A stretch of DNA of 64,000 bases, from positions 186,001-250,000 of the forward strand of contig NZ_JACVVE010000001.1 of the NCBI RefSeq assembly GCF_016648105.1, read 5' to 3'. How positions within the stretch are numbered: the first letter of the stretch is position 1; every line of letters begins with the position of its first letter. The position numbers were made by a program, and so were the translations under genes. This document shows, in pieces, positions 8,736 through 17,395 of the stretch. The stretch is from Pseudomonas sp. S31 (lineage in GTDB: Bacteria > Pseudomonadota > Gammaproteobacteria > Pseudomonadales > Pseudomonadaceae). Under the pieces are notes generated by a model. It was not told where the DNA came from and ran no database searches. It saw only the letters and a program-made list of their open reading frames with translations.

Positions 8736-10145
8736 ATGAAACGCTACGAACAATTTGCCGACGACATTGCCGAACTGATCCGCTCCGGGGTGCTCGGCCC
8801 CGGCCAGCGGTTGCCGTCGGTGCGTTACGCCAGCCAGACGCATCGGGTCAGCCCCTCCACGGTATTCCAGGCCTACTACCTGCTCGAGCGTCGTGGCCTG
8901 ATTCGCGCGCGGCCGCGTTCGGGGTACTTCGTCAACGCCCATGCACCACGGCCGTTCCGCGAGCCTCAGGCCGAGCAGCCGCTCAGCGAATCGACCGACG
9001 TGGATGTCAGCGGCCTGGTGTTCTCGATCCTCGAGTCGATCAAGGACCCGAGCACAGTGCCGTTCGGCTCGGCCTTCCCCAGCCCGGAACTGTTCCCCCT
9101 GCAGCGCCTGTCACGTTCGCTGGCCAGCGCCAGCCGCGCCATGGACCCGCGCATGGTGGTCACCGACCTGTCGCCGGGCAACCCACAACTGCGCCGGCAG
9201 ATCGCCCTGCGTTACATGGTTGGCGGGCTGATGCTGCCGATGGAGGAGTTGCTGATCACCAATGGCGCGCTCGAAGCCTTGAACTTGTGCCTGCAAGCGG
9301 TCACCGAACCCGGCGACCTGGTGGCGATCGAAGCCCCCGCGTTCTACGCCTGCCTGCAAGTACTGGAGCGCCTCAAGCTCAAGGCCGTCGAGATTCCGGT
9401 GCACCCTCGCGAAGGGATGGACCTGGGCGTTCTGGCGCAAACCCTGGAGAAGCACCCGGTCAAGGCGGTCTGGTGCATGACCAACTTCCAGAACCCGGTA
9501 GGCGCCAGCATGCCCGAGGCGAAGAAGCAGGCCTTGGTGGAAATGATCACACGCCACCAGGTGCCGCTGATCGAAGACGACGTGTATGCCGAGCTCTATT
9601 ACGCCCAGCAGGCACCGAAACCGGCCAAGGCCTTCGATACCCAGGGCCTGGTGATGCATTGCGGGTCGTTCGCCAAGAGCCTGGCGCCCGGCTATCGGAT
9701 CGGCTGGGTGGCCGCCGGGCGCTTCGCGCGCAAGATCGAACGGCTCAAGCTGATGACCTCGCTGTGTGCGTCAATGCCGGCCCAGGCCGCGATCGCGGAC
9801 TACCTGCAACACGGTGGCTACGACCGCCACCTGCGCAAGCTGCGCTATGCCCTGGAAGGCCAGCAGGCCAACATGCTCGCGGCCATCACCCGCTATTTCC
9901 CGACACAGACGCGGGTCAGCCAACCTTCCGGCGGTTATTTTCTGTGGCTGGAGCTGCCTGAACAACTGGACGCGCTGAAATTGTTCCAGCTGGCCCTGGC
10001 CCAGGGCATCAGCATCGCCCCGGGGCCGATCTTTTCGGCGACCCAACGCTTTGGCAACTGCATCCGCCTGAATTACGGCGGCCCATGGAACGACAACGCC
10101 GAGAATGCCATGCAGACCTTGGGGCGGATCATCCGCTCGTTCTGA
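8736..10145 (+). CDS. MocR-type GntR regulator with intact aminotransferase domain
   Basis: Encodes 469 aa. An N-terminal GntR winged helix (residues ~5-75, RLPSVRYASQTHRVSPSTVF) is fused to a fold-type I aminotransferase domain. The PLP lysine is present in GSFAKSLAPGYRIGW, as are the NPVG (FQNPVGASM) and EDDVYAEL motifs, so PLP binding is likely. MocR proteins usually regulate vitamin B6, GABA, taurine or amino-acid genes. The neighbours do not reveal its target. Confidence 0.88.
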   Translation: MKRYEQFADDIAELIRSGVLGPGQRLPSVRYASQTHRVSPSTVFQAYYLLERRGLIRARPRSGYFVNAHAPRPFREPQAEQPLSESTDVDVSGLVFSILESIKDPSTVPFGSAFPSPELFPLQRLSRSLASASRAMDPRMVVTDLSPGNPQLRRQIALRYMVGGLMLPMEELLITNGALEALNLCLQAVTEPGDLVAIEAPAFYACLQVLERLKLKAVEIPVHPREGMDLGVLAQTLEKHPVKAVWCMTNFQNPVGASMPEAKKQALVEMITRHQVPLIEDDVYAELYYAQQAPKPAKAFDTQGLVMHCGSFAKSLAPGYRIGWVAAGRFARKIERLKLMTSLCASMPAQAAIADYLQHGGYDRHLRKLRYALEGQQANMLAAITRYFPTQTRVSQPSGGYFLWLELPEQLDALKLFQLALAQGISIAPGPIFSATQRFGNCIRLNYGGPWNDNAENAMQTLGRIIRSF

Positions 10146-10240
10146 CACTGCCTAGAATGCCGCATACCGGGCTCAAACCACCAAGCCTCTGGGCCAGAGG
10201 AATGGCGCGGAGCCAATACTCCCCTGAGACACGTACCGAC

Positions 10241-10987
10241 TCAGCGCCCGCCGCCGAGGTCGATGAAACTGCCGGTGGAATACGAAGCCTTTTCCGACAC
10301 CAGCCAGAGAATCGCCTCTGCCACCTCCTGGGGCTGGCCACCCCGGCCCATCGGCAGCCCCGGCTCGAGCTTGGCCACGCGATCGGCATCGCCGGACAGT
10401 GCATGGAAGCCGGTATGGATGTAGCCGGGCCGCACGCCATTGACCCGCACGCCCTCGCCCGCCACTTCCTTGGCCAGGCCAAGGGTGAAGGTGTCCAGCG
10501 CGCCCTTGGATGCCGCGTAGTCGACGTATTCGTTGGGCGAGCCCAGCCGCGCGGCCACCGAGGAAACGTTGACGATGGCACCACCCTGCCCACCATGGCG
10601 GCGCGACATGCGCAGCAAGGCGTGCTTGGCACAGAGCATCGGGCCAACGACATTGGTCTTCATGATTTTCAGCAAGCGGAACTCGGACATGCCCTCGACC
10701 CTGCTCTGCTGGCCGATGGTGCCGGCGTTGTTGACCAGTGCGGTGACCGGGCCGAGCTCCTGATCGACGCGCTGGAACAACTGGATCACTTCGTCCTCGA
10801 CGCTGGCATCGGCACGCACCGCGATGGCCTCGGCGCCCAGTGCGCGCACCTGGGCCAAGATGCTCTCGGCGGCCTGGTCGTCGGCGTGGTAGTTGATGCA
10901 GATTCGGTAACCCTGGCGGGCCGCCAGCAGCGCCGTGGCCGCGCCGATGCCGCGGCTGGCACCGGTGATGACGATGACTTTCTCCAT
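10241..10987 (-). CDS. Short-chain dehydrogenase/reductase
   Basis: Encodes 248 aa of the classical SDR family. The cofactor site TGASRGIG, the NNAG motif, a serine in VNVSSVAA and the catalytic YAASK are all present, and the C-terminus ends in GSFIDLGGGR. It is probably NADP-linked (GASRGIG followed by NYHADD). I prefer the ATG at 10987, which has a GGTAGG site, over the ATG at 10999, which has none. It lies 127 bp downstream of the emrB-like gene on the same strand and may be part of that transcript. The substrate is unknown. Confidence 0.88.
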   Translation of the reverse strand: MEKVIVITGASRGIGAATALLAARQGYRICINYHADDQAAESILAQVRALGAEAIAVRADASVEDEVIQLFQRVDQELGPVTALVNNAGTIGQQSRVEGMSEFRLLKIMKTNVVGPMLCAKHALLRMSRRHGGQGGAIVNVSSVAARLGSPNEYVDYAASKGALDTFTLGLAKEVAGEGVRVNGVRPGYIHTGFHALSGDADRVAKLEPGLPMGRGGQPQEVAEAILWLVSEKASYSTGSFIDLGGGR

Positions 10988-11114
10988 GGACCTACCCATC
11001 GCTGGTAACGGACCTTCGACAATAGGTGAAAAGCCGGCCCATGGGAATGTGGCTTTTGCCGGCCTGCGCGTCGCGCCCAGCTTGCAGGCCAGCTCACCCC
11101 ACGTACGAACGGCC

Positions 11115-12650
11115 TCAGTGCCCGCCCGACCCGGCTGCCGCCTTGGCGGTGAACGGCGGTTTGGCGAACCAGACCAGGAGGATCAGGCCGGCGAACACCC
11201 AGGTCATCAGGGTGAAGTAGTCGACCGTGGACATCATGTACGCCTGCCCGTTGAGGATCTGCTCGAGCTTCGCATACCCCTCGGGCCCGGCCCCGCCCAG
11301 TTGCTCGAGGGAATGCCGGGTAGCCGGGTCGAACGTGCTGATGTGTTCGCTCAGGTAGGCGTGGTGCTGCTCGGCCCGGCGGATCCAGATCCAGGTCGTC
11401 AGGGAGGCTGCGAAGCTGCCGCCCAGGGTCCGCAGGAAAGTCGCCAGCCCAGAGCCATCGGCGATCTGGTGAGGCGGCAGGTCGGAGAGCAGGATGCTCA
11501 AGGTCGGCATGAAGAACAGCGCCACGCCGATCCCCATGAACAACTGCACCAGGGCGATGTGCTGGAAATCCACCTCGCTGGTGAACCCGGCGCGCATGAA
11601 GCAACTGCCGCCGATGGCAAGGAACGCCAGCCCCGCCAGGACCCGCAGGTCGAAACGGTGTGCGTACTTGCCCACGAATGGCGACATGAGCACTGGCAAC
11701 AGGCCGATCGGCGCCACTGCCAGGCCTGCCCAGGTGGCGGTATAGCCCATTTGCGTCTGCAACCATTGCGGCAGGATCAGGTTGATCCCGAAAAAGCCCG
11801 CGTAACCGCCCACCAACACCATCGTGCCGATTCGGAAATTGCGATGCACGAACAACCGCAGGTTGACCACCGGATGGCGGTCGGTCAGCTCCCAGATGAT
11901 GAAGATGGCCAGGAATACCACCGAGATCAAACTGCCGATGATGATGAACGACGATTCGAACCAGTCCAGGTCGTTGCCCTTGTCGAGCACCACCTGCAAC
12001 GCCCCGACCCCGACGATCAGAGTCAGCAGCCCGATGTAGTCCATCGGTTGGCGGCTGGTGACCACTGGACGCGTGCGCATCTGCTGGCGCACCACCGCAG
12101 CGGCGAACAGGCCGATCGGCACGTTGATGAAGAAGATCCACGGCCAGCTGTAGCTGTCGGTGATCCAGCCCCCCAATATCGGCCCGGCAATCGGCGCCAC
12201 CACCGTGACCATGGCCAGCAACGCCAGGGCCATGCCGCGCTTGGCCGGCGGGTACACCGCGATCAGCAAGGTCTGGGTCATCGGGTACAGCGGCCCCGCC
12301 ACCACGCCCTGCAACACCCGGAAGCCGACCAGTTCCGGCATCGACTGGGCGATACCGCAAAGAAACGACGCCAGCACGAACAGCAAGGTCGCCCAGATGA
12401 ACAGCTTGACCTCGCCGAACCTTCGGCTCAGCCAACCGGTAAGCGGCAAGGCGATGGCGTTGCTCACCGCGAACGAGGTGATCACCCAGGTGCCCTGCTC
12501 GTAGCTCACGCCCAGGTTGCCGGAAATGGTCGGCAAGGCCACGTTGGCGATGGTCGTGTCCAGCACCTGCATGAACGTTGCCAGGGACAACCCGATGGTG
12601 GTCAGCAACAGGCTCGGCGGGGTGAACTGGGCAGGCGCTTCCTTGCTCAT
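11115..12650 (-). CDS. emrB: EmrB/QacA-type MFS drug exporter (14 TM, DHA2)
   Basis: Encodes 511 aa. This is a 14-helix MFS pump of the DHA2 family: motif QVLDTTIANVALPTISGNLG in helix 1, GWLSRRFGEVKLF (motif A), and PIAGPILGGWITD (motif C of exporters). It works with the adjacent EmrA-type adaptor, with which it overlaps by 4 bp (ATGA), and an outer-membrane channel encoded elsewhere to export hydrophobic compounds. Specific substrates cannot be inferred. Confidence 0.93.
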   Translation of the reverse strand: MSKEAPAQFTPPSLLLTTIGLSLATFMQVLDTTIANVALPTISGNLGVSYEQGTWVITSFAVSNAIALPLTGWLSRRFGEVKLFIWATLLFVLASFLCGIAQSMPELVGFRVLQGVVAGPLYPMTQTLLIAVYPPAKRGMALALLAMVTVVAPIAGPILGGWITDSYSWPWIFFINVPIGLFAAAVVRQQMRTRPVVTSRQPMDYIGLLTLIVGVGALQVVLDKGNDLDWFESSFIIIGSLISVVFLAIFIIWELTDRHPVVNLRLFVHRNFRIGTMVLVGGYAGFFGINLILPQWLQTQMGYTATWAGLAVAPIGLLPVLMSPFVGKYAHRFDLRVLAGLAFLAIGGSCFMRAGFTSEVDFQHIALVQLFMGIGVALFFMPTLSILLSDLPPHQIADGSGLATFLRTLGGSFAASLTTWIWIRRAEQHHAYLSEHISTFDPATRHSLEQLGGAGPEGYAKLEQILNGQAYMMSTVDYFTLMTWVFAGLILLVWFAKPPFTAKAAAGSGGH

Positions 12651-13837
12651 CGCTGGGCCGTCTTGCCAGCGGCGCTGTTCATGTGGATCAGCCGCGCAAT
12701 CAGTTCATCGGCCTCGACCAATTGGTGGTCGTACACCTGGGTGGTGAAGCTGGCCTGCTGCGGCGGCTGCTGTGCCAGGGTCGGGCCACTCTGGTCATGC
12801 AGGTCGACCTCGGTGATGGTCGACAGGCCGATGCGCAGCGGGTGGTCCTTGAGCTGATCGGGGTTGATGTGGATACGCACGGGCACGCGCTGGACGATCT
12901 TGATCCAGTTGCCGGTGGCGTTCTGCGCAGGCAACAGGGCGAAGGCGCTACCGGTACCGGCGCCCAGGCTATCGACCGTGCCGCTGTACTTGACCTCGCC
13001 GCCATAGAGGTCGGCGGTGATCTCCACCGGCTGGCCGATACGCATGTCGCGCAGCTGGGTTTCCTTGAAGTTGGCGTCGATCCACACCTGGTCCAGCGGG
13101 ATCACTGCCATGGTCGCGGTGCCCGGCTGCAGGCGCTGTCCTAGCTGCACGGTGCGCTTGGCCACATATCCGGTGACCGGTGCCACCAGGGTGGTACGGG
13201 CGTGGTCGAGATAGGCCTGGCGCAGGTCGGCGGCGGCGGCCATGACCTCAGGGTGCGAGGAAATCTCGGTATCGTCGACCAACGCAGTGCTGGTGTTGAG
13301 CTCCTGACGGGCGCTGTTCACCGCCGCCTGGGCGACGGTGAGGTCGTCACGAGCGTGGGAGATTTCCTCGCCGGAGATCGCACCGCTCTCGGCCAGCACC
13401 TTGCGCCGGTTGTAGTTCTGCTGCGCCTTCTGCAGTTCGGCCTGGCGGGTCTGCAATTGCGCCTTCAGCGAGTCGACATTGCTGTACAGCCCGCGAACCT
13501 GGCGCACGGTCCGCGCCAGCTTGGCCTCGGCGGCCTGCAAGGCCACTTCGCTGTCGGCCGGGTCGAACCGCAGCAGCACCTGGCCGGCGTGCACCAGGTC
13601 GCCGTCATCGGCACCGATGCTGGTCACGGTGCCCGCCACCAGCGGGGTGATTTCCACCACGTTGCCGTTGACATAGGCATCGTCGGTACTCACCTGCCAG
13701 CGCCCGACCAGGGTGTACCAGGCCCAGGTACAGGCACCGGCAACGACCAGCAGCAACAGCAGGCCGAGCAGCCAGGCCTTGCGCTTGCGTGGCGAGCCCT
13801 GTTCGGAAGGATTCGGGGTGTCAGCGGGAGTGGCCAT
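12647..13837 (-). CDS. emrA: EmrA-type membrane fusion protein (HlyD family)
   Basis: Encodes 396 aa. One N-terminal membrane segment (~residues 19-42, WLLGLLLLLVVAGACTWAWY) is followed by a lipoyl-like beta domain (VEITPLVAGTVTSIGADDGD), a long alpha-helical hairpin (residues ~95-190) and a second lipoyl half (LVAPVTGYVAKRTVQLGQRL). This is the periplasmic adaptor for the EmrB-like pump. It begins 30 bp after the MarR gene, so the three form one operon. Confidence 0.93.
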   Translation of the reverse strand: MATPADTPNPSEQGSPRKRKAWLLGLLLLLVVAGACTWAWYTLVGRWQVSTDDAYVNGNVVEITPLVAGTVTSIGADDGDLVHAGQVLLRFDPADSEVALQAAEAKLARTVRQVRGLYSNVDSLKAQLQTRQAELQKAQQNYNRRKVLAESGAISGEEISHARDDLTVAQAAVNSARQELNTSTALVDDTEISSHPEVMAAAADLRQAYLDHARTTLVAPVTGYVAKRTVQLGQRLQPGTATMAVIPLDQVWIDANFKETQLRDMRIGQPVEITADLYGGEVKYSGTVDSLGAGTGSAFALLPAQNATGNWIKIVQRVPVRIHINPDQLKDHPLRIGLSTITEVDLHDQSGPTLAQQPPQQASFTTQVYDHQLVEADELIARLIHMNSAAGKTAQR

Positions 13838-13867
13838 GATAATACCTTGGCTAGTACGTAACAGGGA

Positions 13868-14341
13868 TCAACGATCGCCGAAGCGGCGGATCATCAGCGG
13901 GTCGCCGGCGTTCACCAGCAACTTGGTCAACAGGCTTTCGAGGGTGGCGAGCTCCTCGGGTTGCAGTACGCCGACCAGCTCGTTCATTGCCGCCGCACCG
14001 ATCTCCGGCAGGCGATTGGCCACCCGCCGCCCTTCCTCGGTCAGCGCCAGGCGGACCTGGCGGCGGTCTTCGGCGCAGCGATCACGCAGAACCAGGCCCT
14101 TCTGCACCAGGCGGTCGAGCATGCGTGTCATCGAACCGCTGTCCAGGCCCAGGTAGCGGCACAGCTCGGCCGGCGTATCCACCTGGTACTGGGTGACGAT
14201 GATCAGCACCTTGAACTGCGCGGCGGTGATGCCCTCGGACTCCAGGTGCGAGTCGAGAACACGGTCCTTGAGCAACGCAGCACGCCCCAGCAGCACGCCA
14301 ATGGCACAGGTTTCGAAGTTTTCCGGGGTGAAGTGAGGCAT
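13868..14341 (-). CDS. MarR-family repressor of the efflux operon
   Basis: Encodes 157 aa. It has the MarR winged helix (ITAAQFKVLIIVTQYQVDTP, then LCRYLGLDSGSMTRMLDRLV) and a DRRQVRLALTEEG wing. I used the ATG at 14341; a TTG at 14359 also opens the frame, and neither has a clear ribosome site. It is the first gene of the emrA-emrB operon, and a perfect palindrome lies 34 bp upstream. By analogy to EmrR/MprA it should repress the operon and release on binding hydrophobic or phenolic ligands. Confidence 0.9.
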   Translation of the reverse strand: MPHFTPENFETCAIGVLLGRAALLKDRVLDSHLESEGITAAQFKVLIIVTQYQVDTPAELCRYLGLDSGSMTRMLDRLVQKGLVLRDRCAEDRRQVRLALTEEGRRVANRLPEIGAAAMNELVGVLQPEELATLESLLTKLLVNAGDPLMIRRFGDR

Positions 14342-14374
14342 CGGCAACGACTCGGACAATTGTGTGCAAATATT

Positions 14375-14388
14375 ACTGCCTAGGCAGT
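14375..14388. promoter_or_regulatory. Perfect palindrome, likely MarR operator
   Basis: ACTGCCTAGGCAGT is a perfect 14-bp inverted repeat within TTACTGCCTAGGCAGTGAA, 34 bp before the MarR start codon. Size and position fit a MarR dimer operator controlling marR-emrA-emrB. Confidence 0.72.
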
Positions 14389-14560
14389 GAATGTCAAAGC
14401 CTTGATTAGCAAGCTACGCAAATACCTCGCTGGCGGCCGCCGCACGGATTGGAATCACTCCCATTTCCGACGAAAAAACAGCCAACTGATAGTCATTCGC
14501 CATTACGACGTTTATCGATACACCCTTGCGAGGTTAGAATGCGCAAAACCCGGAGCCGCA

Positions 14561-15565
14561 ATGAACCACGACCGCCTCAACAACAACCCCGACGATGCCG
14601 TCACCGATGCCGCCGCGCAGTGGTGCATGCGCCTGCACGCGGATGACTGCACGGCCGCCGAGCGCGAGGCGTTCGCGCATTGGCTCGCAGCCGATGCCAG
14701 GCACCGCGTCGAGTACGAGGCGATGCTGGAGATCTGGGACACCGCCGACCTGTTGCCGCGTACGGCCACGGTGGTCGAGTTCAACCCGCCGCGTGCGGTC
14801 GCCCGCGCGCGAAACTGGCGCCCTCTCGCCTCGGCGGCGGCCATCGCCCTGGCGGTCTTGCCCCTGGCTGGCTGGATGGGTTGGGAACAAGGCTGGCTGC
14901 CAAACCGTTACCAGCATTTCGAGGCTGGCGGCCAGCCGCAGACCGTGCAGCTGAGCGACGGCAGTATCGTCGAGCTGAACCTCAACACCGCGTTGAGCTT
15001 CCTCAACTACAAGGATCAGCGCAAGGTCACCCTCGACCACGGCGAGGCCTTCTTCAAGGTCACGCACGACAGCACGCACCCGTTCATCGTTCACGCCGGC
15101 ACCGGCCAGACGCGGGTGACCGGTACCCAGTTCAACGTCTGGAAATACCAGGATCAGGTCAAGGTGACGCTGGTGGAAGGCTCGGTGCTGGTCAGCAGCA
15201 CCGGCAGTGCCGGCGGCTATCGCCTGAGCCCGGGCATGCAGGCCAGCTACCATGCCGGCGACTTCGACCCGCAACTGGCCCAGAGCGACGACGACGGCAA
15301 TAGCCTGGCCTGGCGCAGCGGCAAGCTGATCCTCGACAATCTCAGCCTCGACCAGGCCCTGCCAGTGATCAACCGCTACCTCGATGCACCGCTGTTGCTG
15401 GCCGACGAGGCCACCGGGCGCATTCGCATCAGCGGTGTCTACAACACCCGGGAAGTGGGCCGGCTGGTGGACAACCTGCCCAAGGTGCTACCGGTCTACC
15501 TGACCCGCAGCAACGACGGCAGTACCGTGCTCAACCGCATTTCCCCGCCGCCTGGCAAGGGTTGA
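14561..15565 (+). CDS. FecR-type anti-sigma/sigma-regulator protein without adjacent sigma gene
   Basis: Encodes 334 aa. Residues ~15-65 are the cytoplasmic FecR N-terminal domain (AAQWCMRLHADDCTAAEREA, FAHWLAADARHRVEYEAM), followed by a single membrane segment (~88-106, PLASAAAIALAVLPLAGWM) and a periplasmic FecR domain (QTVQLSDGSIVELNLNTAL, GEAFFKV, VTGTQFNVW). The ATG at 14561 has CGGAG eight bases upstream. FecR proteins normally pair with an ECF sigma factor and a TonB receptor; neither lies beside this gene, which starts after a divergent marR. It may be a remnant or work with a distant partner. Confidence 0.9.
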   Translation: MNHDRLNNNPDDAVTDAAAQWCMRLHADDCTAAEREAFAHWLAADARHRVEYEAMLEIWDTADLLPRTATVVEFNPPRAVARARNWRPLASAAAIALAVLPLAGWMGWEQGWLPNRYQHFEAGGQPQTVQLSDGSIVELNLNTALSFLNYKDQRKVTLDHGEAFFKVTHDSTHPFIVHAGTGQTRVTGTQFNVWKYQDQVKVTLVEGSVLVSSTGSAGGYRLSPGMQASYHAGDFDPQLAQSDDDGNSLAWRSGKLILDNLSLDQALPVINRYLDAPLLLADEATGRIRISGVYNTREVGRLVDNLPKVLPVYLTRSNDGSTVLNRISPPPGKG

Positions 15566-15574
15566 ACCGCTGCC

Positions 15575-16894
15575 CTACAACACCATCGCCGCCAGCCAGC
15601 CGAACGCCAGCAGCGGCAGGTTGTAATGGATGAAGGTCGGCACCACGGTGTCCCAGATGTGATGATGCTGCCCATCGACATTGAGCCCCGAGGTTGGCCC
15701 CAAGGTCGAGTCCGAAGCCGGTGAGCCGGCGTCCCCCAAGGCACCGGCGGTGCCGACGATGCACACCGTGGCCAGCGGGTCGAAGCCCAGTTGCACGCAC
15801 AATGGCACGAAGATGGCGGCGAGGATCGGTACCGTCGAGAACGAAGAGCCGATGCCCATGGTAACCAGTAGCCCCACCAGCAGCATCAACAAGGCACCGA
15901 CGGCCTGGCTGTGGCCGATCCACCGCGCTGCAGCCTCGACCAGGCTGTTGACCTCGCCGGTGGCTTTCATCACATCGGCGAAGCCGGAGGCGGCGATCAT
16001 GATGAAGCCGATCATGGCCATCATCTTCATGCCTTCGGTGAACAGGTCGTCGGTGTCCTTCCAGCGCACGATGCCCGACAGCGAGAACACCAGAAACCCA
16101 ACCATGGCGCCGACGATCATCGAGCCCAGCCACAGCTGGATGATGAACGCCAGGGCAATGGCCAGGCCGGCCACCAGGAGGGTCAGTGGGTTGTATGCCA
16201 CGCTCACCTGCTCGACCTGCTCGATGCGGGCCAGGTCGTAGTCACGCTTGCGGCGGTAGCTGACGAATACTGCCAGCAACAGGCCGGCGAGCATGCCGGC
16301 CGCCGGGATGGCCATGGCGTGGGTGACATTGACCCCACTGATGTCGACTCCGGCACGGGCGACGTTGGCCAGCAGGATCTGGTTGAGGAAGATGTTACCG
16401 AAGCCCACCGGCAGGAACATGTACGGGGTGATCAGGCCGAAGGTGATCACGCAGGCCACCAGCCGCCGGTCGATGCGCAGGCGCGTCAGCACATACAGCA
16501 GCGGCGGCACCAGCAGCGGGATGAAGGCGATATGGATGGGCAGGACGTTCTGTGATGCAACGGCCACCACCAGCAGCAGGCCGATCAGCAACCATTTGAC
16601 CCTGCCTCCCTCGGCATGGCCCTGGCGATCGATCATCTCCAGGGCGCGGTCGGCCAGCGCATGGGCCAGGCCGGATTTGGCGATGGCCACGGCGAAGGCG
16701 CCGAGCAAGGCGTAGGATAGCGCCACCGTAGCGCCGCCGCCGAGACCGCCATTGAAGGCCTTGAGCGTGCCCTCGATCCCCAATCCGCCCACCAGCCCAC
16801 CGACCAGGGCGCCGATGATCAAAGCGATGACCACATGCACGCGTGAGAGGCTGAGGACCAGCATGATGCCGACGGCGGCGATCACTGCATTCAT
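15575..16894 (-). CDS. Na+/H+ antiporter-family (NhaC/HisP-like) membrane protein
   Basis: Encodes 439 aa with about 11-12 membrane segments. It matches the bacterial Na+/H+ antiporter family related to NhaC and to histidine permease-type proteins, with conserved stretches [40 protein letters not shown] and [20 protein letters not shown]. The last segment is highly characteristic of this family. It may exchange sodium for protons or carry an amino acid; the sequence does not decide. It converges on fecR with a 9-bp gap. Confidence 0.82.
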   Translation of the reverse strand: MNAVIAAVGIMLVLSLSRVHVVIALIIGALVGGLVGGLGIEGTLKAFNGGLGGGATVALSYALLGAFAVAIAKSGLAHALADRALEMIDRQGHAEGGRVKWLLIGLLLVVAVASQNVLPIHIAFIPLLVPPLLYVLTRLRIDRRLVACVITFGLITPYMFLPVGFGNIFLNQILLANVARAGVDISGVNVTHAMAIPAAGMLAGLLLAVFVSYRRKRDYDLARIEQVEQVSVAYNPLTLLVAGLAIALAFIIQLWLGSMIVGAMVGFLVFSLSGIVRWKDTDDLFTEGMKMMAMIGFIMIAASGFADVMKATGEVNSLVEAAARWIGHSQAVGALLMLLVGLLVTMGIGSSFSTVPILAAIFVPLCVQLGFDPLATVCIVGTAGALGDAGSPASDSTLGPTSGLNVDGQHHHIWDTVVPTFIHYNLPLLAFGWLAAMVL

Positions 16895-17002
16895 GGTTTG
16901 GCTTTCCTTGTTGCGACAGAAAAAAAGCGCGCACTCTGCAGGAGTGGGGGGTGGATGTCAAAGTAGCTGAGCGTGGCCGTGAAGCGGCGGCGCCCCTTGT
17001 GA

Positions 17003-17395
17003 TTACTTAAAGTTAAAAAAAGCCCAGCCAAACACCAGCCAGGTGAAGCCTATCAGATTCAGCCAGAACGCAACCGATAGTCTTCGTTTTAAGTTTGCGG
17101 GGAACGCTTCCAATTCAGCCGTATCGATTGTTCCCGTGCATGAAATCAACCAAGGAAACCCCACGTAACCACTTATCGTGCAGACAACCAACCAACGCCA
17201 CTTAAAACCTCCATCGCCCCAAGCGCTTTTGATAGATTCCAAATAAACATTACTGGTAATAGCCGAACACGCAACATCGTAGTCCTTTGTAAGCGTCGTA
17301 TAGGCAGTCATCATAAACGCGGAAGTGGTCAAGATGAACGGTGTGATGAGGACAAATAGTTTAGCAGTCACTGACCATTGCGAAATATCAATCAT
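17003..17395 (-). CDS. Predicted membrane immunity protein for the PAAR effector
   Basis: Encodes 130 aa with three likely membrane segments (~10-34, 67-88 and 106-130) and a short polar loop. The ATG at 17395 overlaps the end of the PAAR gene by 8 bp and has GAGG nine bases upstream, so translation is coupled to the effector. Base composition is AT-richer than the surroundings. I do not recognise the family; assignment as immunity protein rests on position, size and membrane topology, which fit a toxin acting on the inner membrane. Confidence 0.65.
   Translation of the reverse strand: MIDISQWSVTAKLFVLITPFILTTSAFMMTAYTTLTKDYDVACSAITSNVYLESIKSAWGDGGFKWRWLVVCTISGYVGFPWLISCTGTIDTAELEAFPANLKRRLSVAFWLNLIGFTWLVFGWAFFNFK

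Noticed and set aside
14387..14560. FecR starting at 14387
   Set aside because: The added 58 residues do not look like FecR and cover the promoter; the ATG at 14561 has CGGAG and a normal FecR N-terminus.
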